From assembly GCA_946811695.1 (NCBI GenBank), contig OX328126.1, forward strand, positions 87,651,785 through 87,715,784: a stretch of DNA of 64,000 nucleotides, read 5' to 3'. Below the pieces are notes generated by a model that searched no databases, was not told the origin of the DNA, and saw only the letters and a program-made list of their open reading frames with translations. Below are positions 47,501 through 57,212 of this stretch, one piece after another. The stretch comes from Gonocerus acuteangulatus. Lineage: Eukaryota > Arthropoda > Insecta > Hemiptera > Coreidae. The number at the start of each line of letters is the position of its first letter. Within the stretch, counting starts at the first letter, position 1. Position numbers and translations under genes: made by a program.

Positions 47501-49923
47501 AACTGTATAATAGGGTTGTTTTGTCAAGTAATTCTTACATTTTTTGGAGAACAAATTCTTATCCTCCTCCTTCAATTCCATAGGTAATTCTTTAACTGTA
47601 TAATAGGGATGTTTTGTCAAGTAATTCTTACATTTTTTGGAGAACAACTTCTTATCCTCCTCCTTCAATTCCATAGGTAATTCTTTAACTGTATAATAGG
47701 GATGTTTTGTCAAGTAATTCTTACATTTTTTGGAGAACAACTTCTTATCCTCCTCCTTCAATTCCATAGGTAATTCTTTAACTGTATAATAGGGTTGTTT
47801 TGTCAAGTAATTCTTACATTTTTTGGAGAACAAATTCTTATCCTCCTCCTTCAATTCCATAGGTAATTCTTTAACTGTATAATAGGGATGTTTTGTCAAG
47901 TAATTCTTACATTTTTTGGACAACAACTTCTTATCATCCTCCTTCAATTCCATAGGTAATTCTTTAACTGTATAATAGGGATGTTTTGTCAAGTAATTCT
48001 TACATTTTTTGGAGAACAAATTCTTATCCTCATCCTTCAATTCCATAGGTAATTCTTTAACTGTATAATAGGGTTGTTTTGTCAAGTAATTCTTATATTT
48101 TTTGGAGAACAAATTCTTATCCTCCTCCTTCAATTCCATAGGTAATTCTTAACTGTATAATAGGGATGTTTTGTCAAGTAATTCTTACATTTTTTGGAGA
48201 ACAACTTCTTATCCTCCTCCTTCAATTCCATAGGTAATTCTTTAACTGTATAATAGGGATGTTTTGTCAAGTAATTCTTACATTTTTTGGAGAACAACTT
48301 CTTATCCTCCTCCTTCAATTCCATAGGTAATTCTTTAACTGTATAATAGGGATGTTTTGTCAAGTAATTCTTACATTTTTTGGAGAACAACTTCTTATCC
48401 TCCTCCTTCAATTCCATAGGTAACTCTTTAACTGTATAATAGGGATGTTTTGTCAAGTAATTCTTACATTTTTTGGAGAACAACTTCTTATCCTCCTCCT
48501 TCAATTCCATAGGTAATTCTTTAACTGTATAATAGGGATGTTTTGTCAAGTAATTCTTACATTTTTTGGAGAACAACTTCTTATCCTCCTCCTTCAATTC
48601 CATAGGTAATTCTTTAACTGTATAATAGGGTTGTTTTGTCAAGTAATTCTTACATTTTTTGGAGAACAACTTCTTATCCTCCTCCTTCAATTCCATAGGT
48701 AATTCTTTAACTGTATAATAGGGATGTTTGGTCAAGTAATTCTTACATTTTTTGGAGAACAAATTCTTATCCTCCTCCTTCAATTCCATAGGTAATTCTT
48801 TAACTGTATAATAGGGATGTTTTGTCAAGTAATTCTTACATTTTTTGGAGAACAACTTCTTATCATCCTCCTTCAATTCCATAGGTAATTCTTTAACTGT
48901 ATAATAGGGATGTTTTGTCAAGTAATTCTTACATTTTTTGGAGAACAACTTCTTATCCTCCTCCTTCAATTCCATAGGTAACTCTTTAACTGTATAATAG
49001 GGATGTTTTGTCAAGTAATTCTTACATTTTTTGGAGAACAACTTCTTATCCTCCTCCTTCAATTCCATAGGTAATTCTTTAACTGTATAATAGGGATGTT
49101 TTGTCAAGTAATTCTTACATTTTTTGGAGAACAACTTCTTATCCTCCTCCTTCAATTCCATAGGTAATTCTTTAACTGTATAATAGGGATGTTTTGTCAA
49201 GTAATTCTTACATTTTTTGGAGAACAACTTCTTATCCTCCTCCTTCAATTCCATAGGTAATTCTTTAACTGTATAATAGGGATGTTTTGTCAAGTAATTC
49301 TTACATTTTTTGGAGAACAGATTCTTATCCTCCTCCTTCAATTCCATAGGTAATTCTTTAACTGTATAATAGGGATGTTTTGTCAAGTAATTCTTACATT
49401 TTTTGGAGACCAGATTCTTATCCTCCTCCTTCAATTCCATAGGTAATTCTTTAAATGTATAATAGGGATGTTTTGTCAAGTAATTCTTACATTTTTTGGA
49501 GAACAACTTCTTATCCTCCTCCTTCAATTCCATAGGTAATTCTTTAACTGTATAATAGGGTTGTTTTGTCAAGTAATTCTTACATTTTTTGGAGAACAAC
49601 TTCTTATCCTCCTCCTTCAATTCCATAGGTAATTCTTTAACTGTATAATAGGGATGTTTTGTCAAGTAATTCTTACATTTTTTGGAGAACAACTTCTTAT
49701 CCTCCTCCTTCAATTCCATAGGTAATTCTTTAACTGTATAATAGGGATGTTTTGTCAAGTAATTCTTACATTTTTTGGAGAACAGATTCTTATCCTCCTC
49801 CTTCAATTCCATAGGTAATTCTTTAACTGTATAATAGGGATGTTTTGTCAAGTAATTCTTACATTTTTTGGAGAACAACTTCTTATGCTCCTCCTTCAAT
49901 TCCATAAGTAATTGGTTGTACAA
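23507..49923 (-). other. Interrupted 31-residue-repeat reading frame in the satellite
   Basis: In one minus-strand frame each monomer reads as 31 residues, consensus KNYLTKHPYYTVKELPMELK followed by EEDKKLFSKKC. Uninterrupted stretches are 34843-42321 (2492 codons), 29513-34852 (1779), 23870-27301 (1143), 42331-44886 (851), and several of 210-600. Breaks are seven nonsense changes (near 23765, 23876, 27318, 28390, 29513, 42331 and 45527) and five 1-bp deletions (near 23531, 34862, 44892, 47218 and 48147). The rightmost unit begins at an ATG (49923) reading MYNQLLMELKEEHKK. I recognise no protein family. Because 93 is a multiple of three, an open frame can arise and spread without selection. 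I treat it as satellite DNA, with a small chance of a repeat-protein gene or its relic. Confidence 0.2.
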
Positions 49924-50254
49924 AGAATGTTGCTCTCATGTACGCAAAAAATGTACTGTGCTTGCCCAGTGCTATTAGGTTACGTTGCCTTGAGGCATAG
50001 GAGTGAATATCCCCATGTTTTTTATATAACGTGATATGTTTTTTTTGTAATATTTAGAACCTTTAAAATGTATAGCGCTGGTACTGTTAAAATTTTCAAT
50101 TTTTTAAAATCCTTTCCTCCTCAAGTTTTTTTTTTTTTTTTTTTTTGGTTTGTGTTATTAGACATATGTCAACCACATGGGTCATAGATGTCTCATTTAG
50201 AAGACTCATTTGATCTTATATATCTCAATTGGCATATAATTTCAATATGACTAT

Positions 50255-50306
<52 letters not shown>

Positions 50307-50328
50307 TGATATGATATGACTATTGAGG
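49924..50328. other. Flank of the satellite, poly(T) and (TA)n, no gene
   Basis: Contains a 20-bp T run near 50128 and a TA tract at 50258-50302. No upstream exon for the satellite frame is evident. Confidence 0.5.
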
Positions 50329-51228
50329 CTAGAAAGTGATATTGACCACTATTGAGTTATTTCCCAGAAGTTCCCTTAGGTCAGTGGGCAAATCTAATTG
50401 TTCTCTTTCGCCTGCCTCCTCAAGTTTAATATTGTCCAAATTGCCTTTTTTTTGTACAGTTAGAACTTCATTCGCCTTTTTGGAATTTCCCCATAAGCTA
50501 ATTCCGTATAATTGGGATTCAAAAAGGCCATGATATGCGTTTAGTAGGTCTGAAGTTTTCAAAACAGTTTTCAACTATTTGAGCATATAAACTGCTTCGT
50601 TGGTTTTTGACTTTATGCCTTTGATATGAGGTAACCAACTAAGGTGCTCGTCCAAAATAACTCCCAAGAACTTACAACTTTCTACTTTTTGTAGTTTATC
50701 GTCTCCTAGCCCTACTTTTAGATGGTGATTAACGCCGTTTCTCTTTGAGACATTCATGTAACATGTCTTAGTAATATTTAAGTTCAATTTGTTGCTCACC
50801 AACCACATATTCAGTTTAGAAAGCAAGGAATTTAAATTTCTTTCTATTTCATTGATACCCTTTCCCGAAAAAAATGCAGTTATGTCATCCGCAAACAGAA
50901 TCACGTCAAATTCTTTTAAGAAGTCCACAAGGTCATTAATATAAATCAAAAATAGAATTGGGCCTAACCTGGAGCCTTGAGGAACCCCTCTAGATATAGA
51001 TCGTATAGAGGACCTTGTTTCAGAGTTTGAATTCACCTCCACAAACTGACCTCTATTTGTGAGATATGATTCAATTAATGAATTAGTAACTCCTCTTATG
51101 CCATAACTATCCAACGTTTTTAAAAGAATTTTATGATCTACCAAATTAAAGGCTTTCGAAAGATCAGCAAAAACAGCTACTGACTTTTCTTCAATTTCTA
51201 TATTTTGTCTAAGTAGAGGCATTTTGTA
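50329..51228 (-). pseudogene. CR1/jockey-type reverse transcriptase fragment
   Basis: From 51222 down, 215 residues hold the RT palm: motif A FADLSKAF (residues 18-25), motif B SRGVPQGS (77-84) and motif C LFADDI (109-114, the catalytic Asp pair). KFLGVILDEHLSW follows. A TAG at 50575 interrupts the same frame, which then continues about 80 codons with SQLYGISLWGNSKKANEV, as expected for the thumb. After VQKK, the sequence from GNLDNIKLEEAGE onward does not look like RT, so a deletion or rearrangement joins other DNA. The 5' end is cut exactly at a TA dinucleotide where the small inverted-repeat element at 51229 starts. Catalytic motifs are intact, but the gene is truncated at both ends and inactive. 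Its family differs from the element at 52-53.7 kb. Confidence 0.85.
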
Positions 51229-51374
51229 TTGTGTGAGAGATATATCTTGTCACTTGGTTATGGGCGGGTAGGGGAAGGTGGAGACGCCCTAGACGTCAGC
51301 TGGGAGGGTTGTAGAACTTTCAACGTCGAGCCTCCTCTACGCTTTCCCCAAGAGACAAGTTATATCTCTCACAA
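51229..51374. mobile_element. 146-bp inverted-repeat element with TA target, Tc1/mariner-like MITE
   Basis: Left end TTGTGTGAGAGATATATCTT; right end on the opposite strand TTGTGAGAGATATAACTTGT. Both sides are flanked by TA (51227-51228 and 51375-51376). About 28 bp of the terminal inverted repeat is recognisable, with no coding capacity. It abuts the broken 5' side of the RT fragment. Confidence 0.7.
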
Positions 51375-51379
51375 TATAG

Positions 51380-51984
51380 TTGAAATTTAACCCAGGAGTC
51401 CCGACGACCGAGAGTGCTAAAGCTTGACTGAGGTTGTAGGTTCGACAACTTACAAACTTACTATTCTAATTAGAGAAGCCATCCTCTAATTATCTGTACA
51501 TTATAAATGAATGTTAACATTTAAATAAACATATATTATATTGTAATTAAGAGAGTTAAATGCTTTATTCGATTCAATGAGCCACAATTTTGAGAGAACA
51601 CAAAGTATAGAGAATGTAAGGGATAAACAGAATGTAGAAAATAGAATTTAACCCTTTAGGGGGATTGGAGTTTAATGTCACATTTGCGCGGGAAAGGAAA
51701 CCCCGCCCCTTGCGCGGGAAAAGAGCACCCCTTACCCTCTGCATACATTACTAGGAAAGCTGTAATTGGCTCCCTTATAGGTCTGTGAATGTTCTAATTG
51801 GTTCTAGCTCTGTTTTACATCCCCCCTCGCCCTCCTTCCCTTACATTTCCTCAGGGTGTATCCCGTTACTAACACATTCACAGGGTCGATTCTCATTTCG
51901 GTGGCGAGGACATTGTATCGCATCCTTGTAACTACTAACGAGGATACGATACAATCCTTGTAAGCTTCTGAATAGATTATCCTA
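51380..51984. other. Stretch with a tRNA-SINE-like head, otherwise no gene
   Basis: 51395-51462 reads AGTCCCGACGACCGAGAGTG, then a B-box-like GGTTGTAGGTTCGACAACT. It resembles the SINE head at 290-358. The rest holds repeated GCGCGGGAAA words near 51687-51722 and no gene. Confidence 0.35.
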
Positions 51985-53757
51985 ATTCGGATTCCTTGGC
52001 CATACAGGACAGTGTCTCAAAATCATGTACTCGAAGAACGCACATTCCTTTCAATCCCAAACCTCAGCTTCCAGACCACATCTAGAACCTCCTTACCGCC
52101 AAGCGCCGAGCAAGAGCTCTCTGGCAGAGAGAAGGCCGAAGTTTTTGCCGCACATCTCGAATCCACATTTTCCCCGCACCCAAATACAAATTCTATTCAC
52201 GACCAGCTAGGTTCACGATTACCTTGACCACCCTCTTCCCCTCTCCCCTCCTCCCAAAGCTTTTCATCCTGCAGATGTAAAATACATCATTAGGCATCTC
52301 CCTAGGAAATCCCCTGGATATGACCTTATTACATCCCTCATCCTACCCCAGAAATCCATAATCTTCCTTACCTACATCTTCAATTCAATCCTAAGAACTA
52401 CTCACTTCCCCAAACCATGGAAACACTCAATAATAATTCTTATCCCAAAACCCCAAAACCTCTAAATAAACTATACTCCTACTTGTCCAAACTTTTTCTG
52501 AAGAGAATCCTTCCCATCGTTACATCCTCCAATTCCATTCCTGGCCACCAGTTCGGTTTCCGCTCCCGGCACTCCACTATTCAACAATGCTTTAGCGTCG
52601 TTGACGGAATATCCTACGCGCTTGAATTTAAAAACTACTGTACGAGTGCCTTCCTCGACGTCGCCCAAGCGTTCGATCGGGTTTGGCACCCGGGGTTGTT
52701 ATACAAAGTAAAGGGTATTTTACCTCACACATACTACCTCATCCTTCAATCCTACCTCTCGAATCGTTCCTTTCAAGCAAGGTCTGGTACTACCTTGTCC
52801 TCCTCTCGACCCATATCCTCAGGCGTCCCACAAGGCAGCATCCTAGGTCCAGTCCTTAACCTCCTGTCCCCACTCATCCGACTACCACACATTACGACCT
52901 ACACCATCTTTTCCTCTTCCCCTGATCCCTCTACAGCCTCCCAGCAACTACAGTAGCACCTTGAGTCTGTCGAGAAATGGTGCAACTTGTGGAAAATTAA
53001 AATGAACCCAGAAAAATGCTTTCATGTTACATTCATTCTTAATAGGAGCGCCTGCCCTCCTGTATTCATTTGCAGCAGTCAACTCCCAGCATCGAATGAA
53101 GAACGTTACCTGGGACTTCTACTAGACAGCAGATTCACATGGAACCCACACACACGACTGAAAAGACTACAGCTAAACAGGAGATATGGACTCAAACAAC
53201 GACTACTTGGCCCTTCCTCAAAGTTTACAGCACAAAACAAAGTCACTATTTACAAAACTATAATCAGACCAATCTGGACTTACGGACTTGAAGTATGGGG
53301 AACAGCAAAACACTTAAACATACAACGAATACAAGCATTCCAATCCAAAGTCCTTCGTAGAATAGTTAATGCTCCCTTTTATGTCTCCAACAAAACCCTA
53401 CTCAACGACCTCAACATTCCCTTCGTAAACGATCTCGCCAAATCCCGATTCCTAGCGTTTCATTCCAAATTGTCATCCCACCCAAATCCTAGAAGTCAAG
53501 CCTTTCCACTCAGACCCACCCTAAAGACCTTCCCAGGAGGCTTAAGAGACTTTGGCCACGTGACCAGCTACCAAAACAGCAGTTAAAAACAGCACAAATT
53601 GTTTAGATATATTAGGAAGTGCCGATAATGTTTGGCTCCTTCCATATACTGTTTATTGACATGTATACTTAGGCCAGCACAATTAATTATTGTACTTATA
53701 ATTGTACAGATTTTAAATAAACATGAATTATTAAAAAAAAAAAATAATAAAAAAAAA
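51985..53757 (+). pseudogene. Jockey-like non-LTR retrotransposon ORF2, degraded, with poly(A) tail
   Basis: Plus-strand fragments in order are 52012-52227 (pre-RT region, GREKAEVFAAHLESTFSPHP), an untracked middle with RKSPGYDLIT, 52417-52956 (RT fingers and palm) and 52987-53586 (thumb and C-terminus). Motif A appears as FLDVAQAFDRVW and motif B as SSGVPQGSILGP. The expected FADD motif C is missing: after GPVLNLL the text goes to TTYTIFSSSPDPSTA, so the catalytic Asp pair has been deleted. A TAG at 52954 breaks the frame. The true C-terminus, RRLKRLWPRDQLPK, is in another frame, indicating a late frameshift. A 3' UTR with AATAAA-like signals ends in an A-rich tail near 53732-53757. Same family as 2786-3341. 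Confidence 0.9.
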
Positions 53758-54240
53758 TCGGATTCCAGAAAGGAGAAACCCCTTATGGTACAATCTATTG
53801 GAGGAAAACCGCTTAAGACTTCACCCCAATGAACAAATCCGGATGTATCGATGACAAACGTCGACGTCACTTTACCCAAAGGCACCTGAAAAAGTACATT
53901 AAAAAATAAAATGAAATAAGGGTTCAAAATTTTCATTCTTTGCTGTTTTTATTGTAATCCGTTGTTTTTGGATTTATTTAAACTTTTCTAGGGAACTCTA
54001 CCTGCAATTTTACTCAAAAAAATCTGTATTAAATTAAACCTATTCAGCTGGTCCACGAACTTGGCTTTTTGTTTAAAAAATAGTATTTTTCAGCAAGAAC
54101 CACTCTTGTTTGCGATTAAGGGAGATTAGATATACATATATGTATGAGATTATTCACAAATACGCCTAGTTGTAAATCCAACAGTTTTTCGAGAAAAAAA
54201 AAACCCTGACTTTGGTAATAGATAATGAAATAATAACTAT
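53758..54240. other. Intergenic stretch, no gene seen
   Basis: AT-rich without a supported reading frame. This is the sequence beyond the retrotransposon tail. Confidence 0.4.
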
Positions 54241-54390
54241 CCTTAGTGGATATGGCTGATTGCTTGCAGGCGCAATTTCTTGTGGCTTATAGATTTTTTT
54301 TTTTTTCGGATAAGAGGGCACCTACATTGGAAAAGGGTGTAAGGACTATACTGTTTATCGCCCTTGTCAAAACAAATCCTAATCCTAATC

Positions 54391-54560
54391 CTACATTGGA
54401 CCGGATCTGATAGCCACCGACTGTCGGAAGAAAAACAAACACATGCAACTACAAGAAGTTTGAACTGCCGAGAATCGGTGGCCATCGGACCAATGTAGAT
54501 ACTCACGTCAGCCGTTGTCGGTCAAACGAAATCCGATTGGATCGGATCGGGGGATATACG
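54391..54560. repeat. Copy of the CTACATTGGACC repeat
   Basis: It shares CTACATTGGACC, AGCCACCGACTGTCGGAAGA, AAAACAAACACATG and GGATCGGATCGGG with the element at 57213-57740. Its own ends are incomplete. Confidence 0.7.
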
Positions 54561-54805
54561 GATGGATCTAGTTGCTTCAATATCTGGGCTGATCCCAGGA
54601 GAGTGACAAGGTTAAAGAGATGAAGCTATTACTGTGATTACAAACGATACCAGACCTTATTTCATTGTTTGAAAATGTTCTACTTTTGTGTAAATGTTCA
54701 AACGCAGAACACCTTAAAAAATTAAAATTATCTCAACTAATATTCAAGAGTAATCAGCAATTGAAAGATAACTAAATATTTAAAAATAAATCTGACTAAA
54801 ACCTA

Positions 54806-54812
54806 TTTTATT
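54806..54812 (-). terminator. AATAAA polyadenylation signal overlapping the kinase stop codon
   Basis: On the minus strand the last sense codon and stop read TTT TAA TAA AAT. The hexamer AATAAA therefore begins within the stop codon. No other strong AATAAA is seen in the next 50 bp, but usage is not proven. Confidence 0.45.
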
Positions 54813-55866
54813 AAAAATCATCGAACATCGTTCCATATGGATTATTTTTGATTGATTTCAAAGAAAAGTCTTGATATTTTCCAAAGTTACTAAAATCTCC
54901 GGCATCGACTTGAACTTCCGGCAAATATGGAGGAGTGGTATGGAAGTTGAAGAGCCCGATCCAGTTTACAGGTTTAAACCAGTCGTGGTTCTTGATGTCA
55001 TTAATTCCACCTTTCAGATTCCCGTACCTTCTGCTGAGGTCCACTTGAAGAAGATTGGTGATGAGGTTCCTCAAATCCGTCGAGAACATCTGAGGAAGCG
55101 TGTACTTGCAAGCAACAATCCGTTCGTATATCCTCATTGGTTCCCTGGCGTGGAACGGTGCTATCCCTGACGTCATCTCGTAGAGAAGAACGCCAAAAGC
55201 CCACCAGTCTACCGCCTTTCCGTAACCCTTGCTGAGGATGATCTCCGGAGCTAAGTATTCTGGAGTACCGCACATTGTATAAGTCCTGCTGGGAACCACC
55301 TTACAGAAGCCGAAGTCCGTGAGCTTTAGATAACCTCTGCGATCTATCAGGATGTTTTCCGGTTTGAGATCTCTGAAGACCATGTCGCAGTAGTGAAGAT
55401 ACTCGAAGGCCAGAACAACTTGTCCGGCGTAGAACTTGGACAATACTTCAGGAAACTTCCTCAACCTCCGAAGATGATTGAACATCTCGCCTCCTTCGAT
55501 GAACGGAAGTGCCAAGAACAAGTACACATTGTCCTGAAACGCTGTCTCCAGATAAACGGTAAAAGGATGGTTCAAAGCTTGCAGAATCTTCTTCTCGTTC
55601 ATAGCGAGCTTCACACTCTTCGACTTCACCATCTTTTCCTTCTCAAGAAGTTTTATCGCCAATACTTTCCGTCCGCCCTTTGCTTTCCCCAACATGACGC
55701 GTCCGAACGCGCCCATCCCTAGTGTTCTTACAAAGTCGAAGTCTTCCCTTGTGAACTCGCTTTTGCTTCGCATCTCAACCAACATCTGGAACTCTTCCTT
55801 TCCTTCAGTCAGGAATGCTTGCCAGTCTTTCATTGGAAATATATTTCTTTTTAATGATGAAAACAT
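54811..55866 (-). CDS. Intronless PKA catalytic-subunit-like Ser/Thr kinase
   Basis: The 351-codon frame encodes an AGC-family kinase that would phosphorylate Ser/Thr substrates in the cytosol or nucleus, probably under cAMP control if it binds regulatory subunits. Landmarks: glycine loop GMGAFG (50-55), ATP lysine AIK (K72), helix-C glutamate NEK (E91), catalytic loop FRDLKPEN (164-171, Asp166), DFG (184-186) and activation loop RTYTMCGTPEYLAPE with T197. The AGC tail ends in a FDDF hydrophobic motif where PKA-C has FxEF. Length and residue spacing match animal PKA-C closely. GMGAFG replaces GTGSFG, and there is no N-terminal MG myristoylation site. All catalytic residues are kept and no stop or intron interrupts it. 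Animal PKA-C genes usually have introns, so this may be an old retrogene paralogue under selection. The start is the first in-frame ATG; Met12 (MKDWQAFL) is an alternative. Low similarity to PKA-Calpha in the N-lobe suggests a divergent paralogue. Confidence 0.9.
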   Translation of the reverse strand: MFSSLKRNIFPMKDWQAFLTEGKEEFQMLVEMRSKSEFTREDFDFVRTLGMGAFGRVMLGKAKGGRKVLAIKLLEKEKMVKSKSVKLAMNEKKILQALNHPFTVYLETAFQDNVYLFLALPFIEGGEMFNHLRRLRKFPEVLSKFYAGQVVLAFEYLHYCDMVFRDLKPENILIDRRGYLKLTDFGFCKVVPSRTYTMCGTPEYLAPEIILSKGYGKAVDWWAFGVLLYEMTSGIAPFHAREPMRIYERIVACKYTLPQMFSTDLRNLITNLLQVDLSRRYGNLKGGINDIKNHDWFKPVNWIGLFNFHTTPPYLPEVQVDAGDFSNFGKYQDFSLKSIKNNPYGTMFDDF

Positions 55867-56289
55867 TTTTATAAATCTTTTTCTAGCTTACAATTTTGTA
55901 AAGAAATGCCGATTTGTTATACTAAAATCCCATAGATTAACAACAATTAATTTAGCACGCTAATAACTGCAAATATAATTAGTTCTCTCACCTGGAATAA
56001 TGTTATTAACACATCTTTCCATGTGGTTAGCCTGCTTTTAAAATAATTTATTGAAAAAAGTTATCCCCTGTGGGCGTTGATATTTAATCAATATTTAGAT
56101 GTAGGAAATCAAACGAAAAAAATAATTTCGTTTAGGGCCTTCCGCTCAAAATCAGGAACATAAATATGCTTACCACTCTCAGCTGATGCGAGGCAACCCC
56201 AGCTTCACAAGGCTACTCGTATACTTTGTTACAATTACATATGTTGTGGACAAGTCCGGAGAGGATCTATATCCTCCTAAATTAATAAT
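55867..56289. other. Upstream region of the kinase gene
   Basis: TATAAAAA lies directly before the ATG on the minus strand, too close to act as a usual TATA box. 56115-56165 (TTTCGTTTAGGGCCTTCCGC, TCAGGAACATAAATATGCTT) has an inverted partner at 62096-62163, so part of this region is repeat-derived. No 5' exon was identified. Confidence 0.4.
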
Positions 56290-57035
56290 TAAATTTGTTA
56301 TGTTTTATTAAATAGTCCGGTTTCCTTCATAAAATTGATTAATTTGGTTATTGCAGTTTTGGTATCACCCAATGTTTCATCTAATGTTCCTGAAATATCG
56401 TGAGTTCTTCTTTCAAGTTCATAATTTCTACACTCTGTCAGTATATGCTTAACACTTAATAATGTTCCACAGGTGATGCACAAAGTTGGTGGATCTTTTG
56501 TCATTAAGTGTGAGTGTGTAAGCCTCGTGTGTCCGATTCTGAGGCGTGTAAGAACTACCTCTTCCCTTCTAGCCGCACGTATTGAAGTGTCCCAGGTAGC
56601 TTTAGATGCTTTGATTTCTCTTAGCTTGTTTTCTCTAATTTGCCGCCATTCCCTATCCCAGGTAGAGCGAACTTTCTTCTTCATCGAGCAAATTAAATCC
56701 TTCCTAGGTACATGATTTATCGTCGAACCTTCTTTAATAGCCAATTTTGCATGAACGTTTGCTATTTCGTTCCCTGTTATACCGCAATGACTTGGTATCC
56801 ATGTGAATATAACTTGTGTATTATTTTTCTACAAATTATCTAGGGTAGTTCGAAGTTCAACTATGAATGGATGTGTGGAAGCCAGCTTAGATATTGACAA
56901 TAATGTTGAAAGAGAATACATAAAGTTTTGTACCGTTTGGAATAATGATATTTAGTGATTTGAGAATGGCGAGCAGCTTGATAGTACCTTTGTGGTCTAA
57001 TGAACCAGCAGATGTCTTCAAATGAGATTGTATAG
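56290..57035 (-). pseudogene. Non-LTR retrotransposon RNase H and C-terminal fragment
   Basis: Minus-strand pieces from about 57035 to 56832, with a frameshift and stops, read GSLDHKGTIKLLAILKSLN, TLLSISKLASTHPFIVELRT and then VIFTWIPSHCGITGNEIAN, the RNase H core. The open frame continues to 56298 with RKDLICSMKKKVRSTWDREW, TRLRIGHTRLTHSHLM and a C-x2-C-x7-H-x4-C finger (LCITCG, KHILTEC). These are the usual C-terminal features of R1/I/jockey-group ORF2 proteins. Frameshifts and at least one in-frame stop (56832) mark it as dead. It is a different family from the insert at 22821. Confidence 0.85.
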
Positions 57036-57212
57036 TATATTGTTGTGTAACTAGGAGAATATTGTGTTTATGAACTGGCTGCTGTCCTCAACAACTCATT
57101 CATATCGTGTGGAATATTTTGGTGTCGCCTTCTGCGCACCGTAAATAGGTGTTTTACCGTATCACAGATTGGTTTGATTAGTCCTGTCATGAGGTATTCG
57201 TGTGTTTTGGTG

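Larger units (their letters stand above)
22801..49913. repeat. Giant satellite array of 93-bp monomers, 285 units
   Basis: The monomer runs from CTTTAACTGTATAATAGGG through TTGTCAAGTAATTCTTAC, TTTTTTGGAGAACAAC and TCCTCCTCCTTCAATTCCAT to AGGTAATT. Total length minus the retrotransposon and one duplicated target (631 bp) is 26482 bp. I see six 3-bp deletions and five 1-bp deletions, and 285 x 93 minus 23 gives exactly 26482. Both array edges fall at the same monomer phase. Common variants are H/Q (GGGATG or GGGTTG), V/F (AACTGT or AAATGT), K/N at the AACAAC site and silent TAATTC/TAACTC. Long runs of units recur in the same variant order, showing higher-order duplications. Confidence 0.97.

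Noticed and set aside
22801..49913. A CRISPR array
   Set aside because: The repeats are contiguous 93-bp units with no unique spacers, in a eukaryotic context.
54871..55722. Open frames overlapping the kinase on the other strand and frame
   Set aside because: Shadows of the kinase coding sequence with no recognisable domains.
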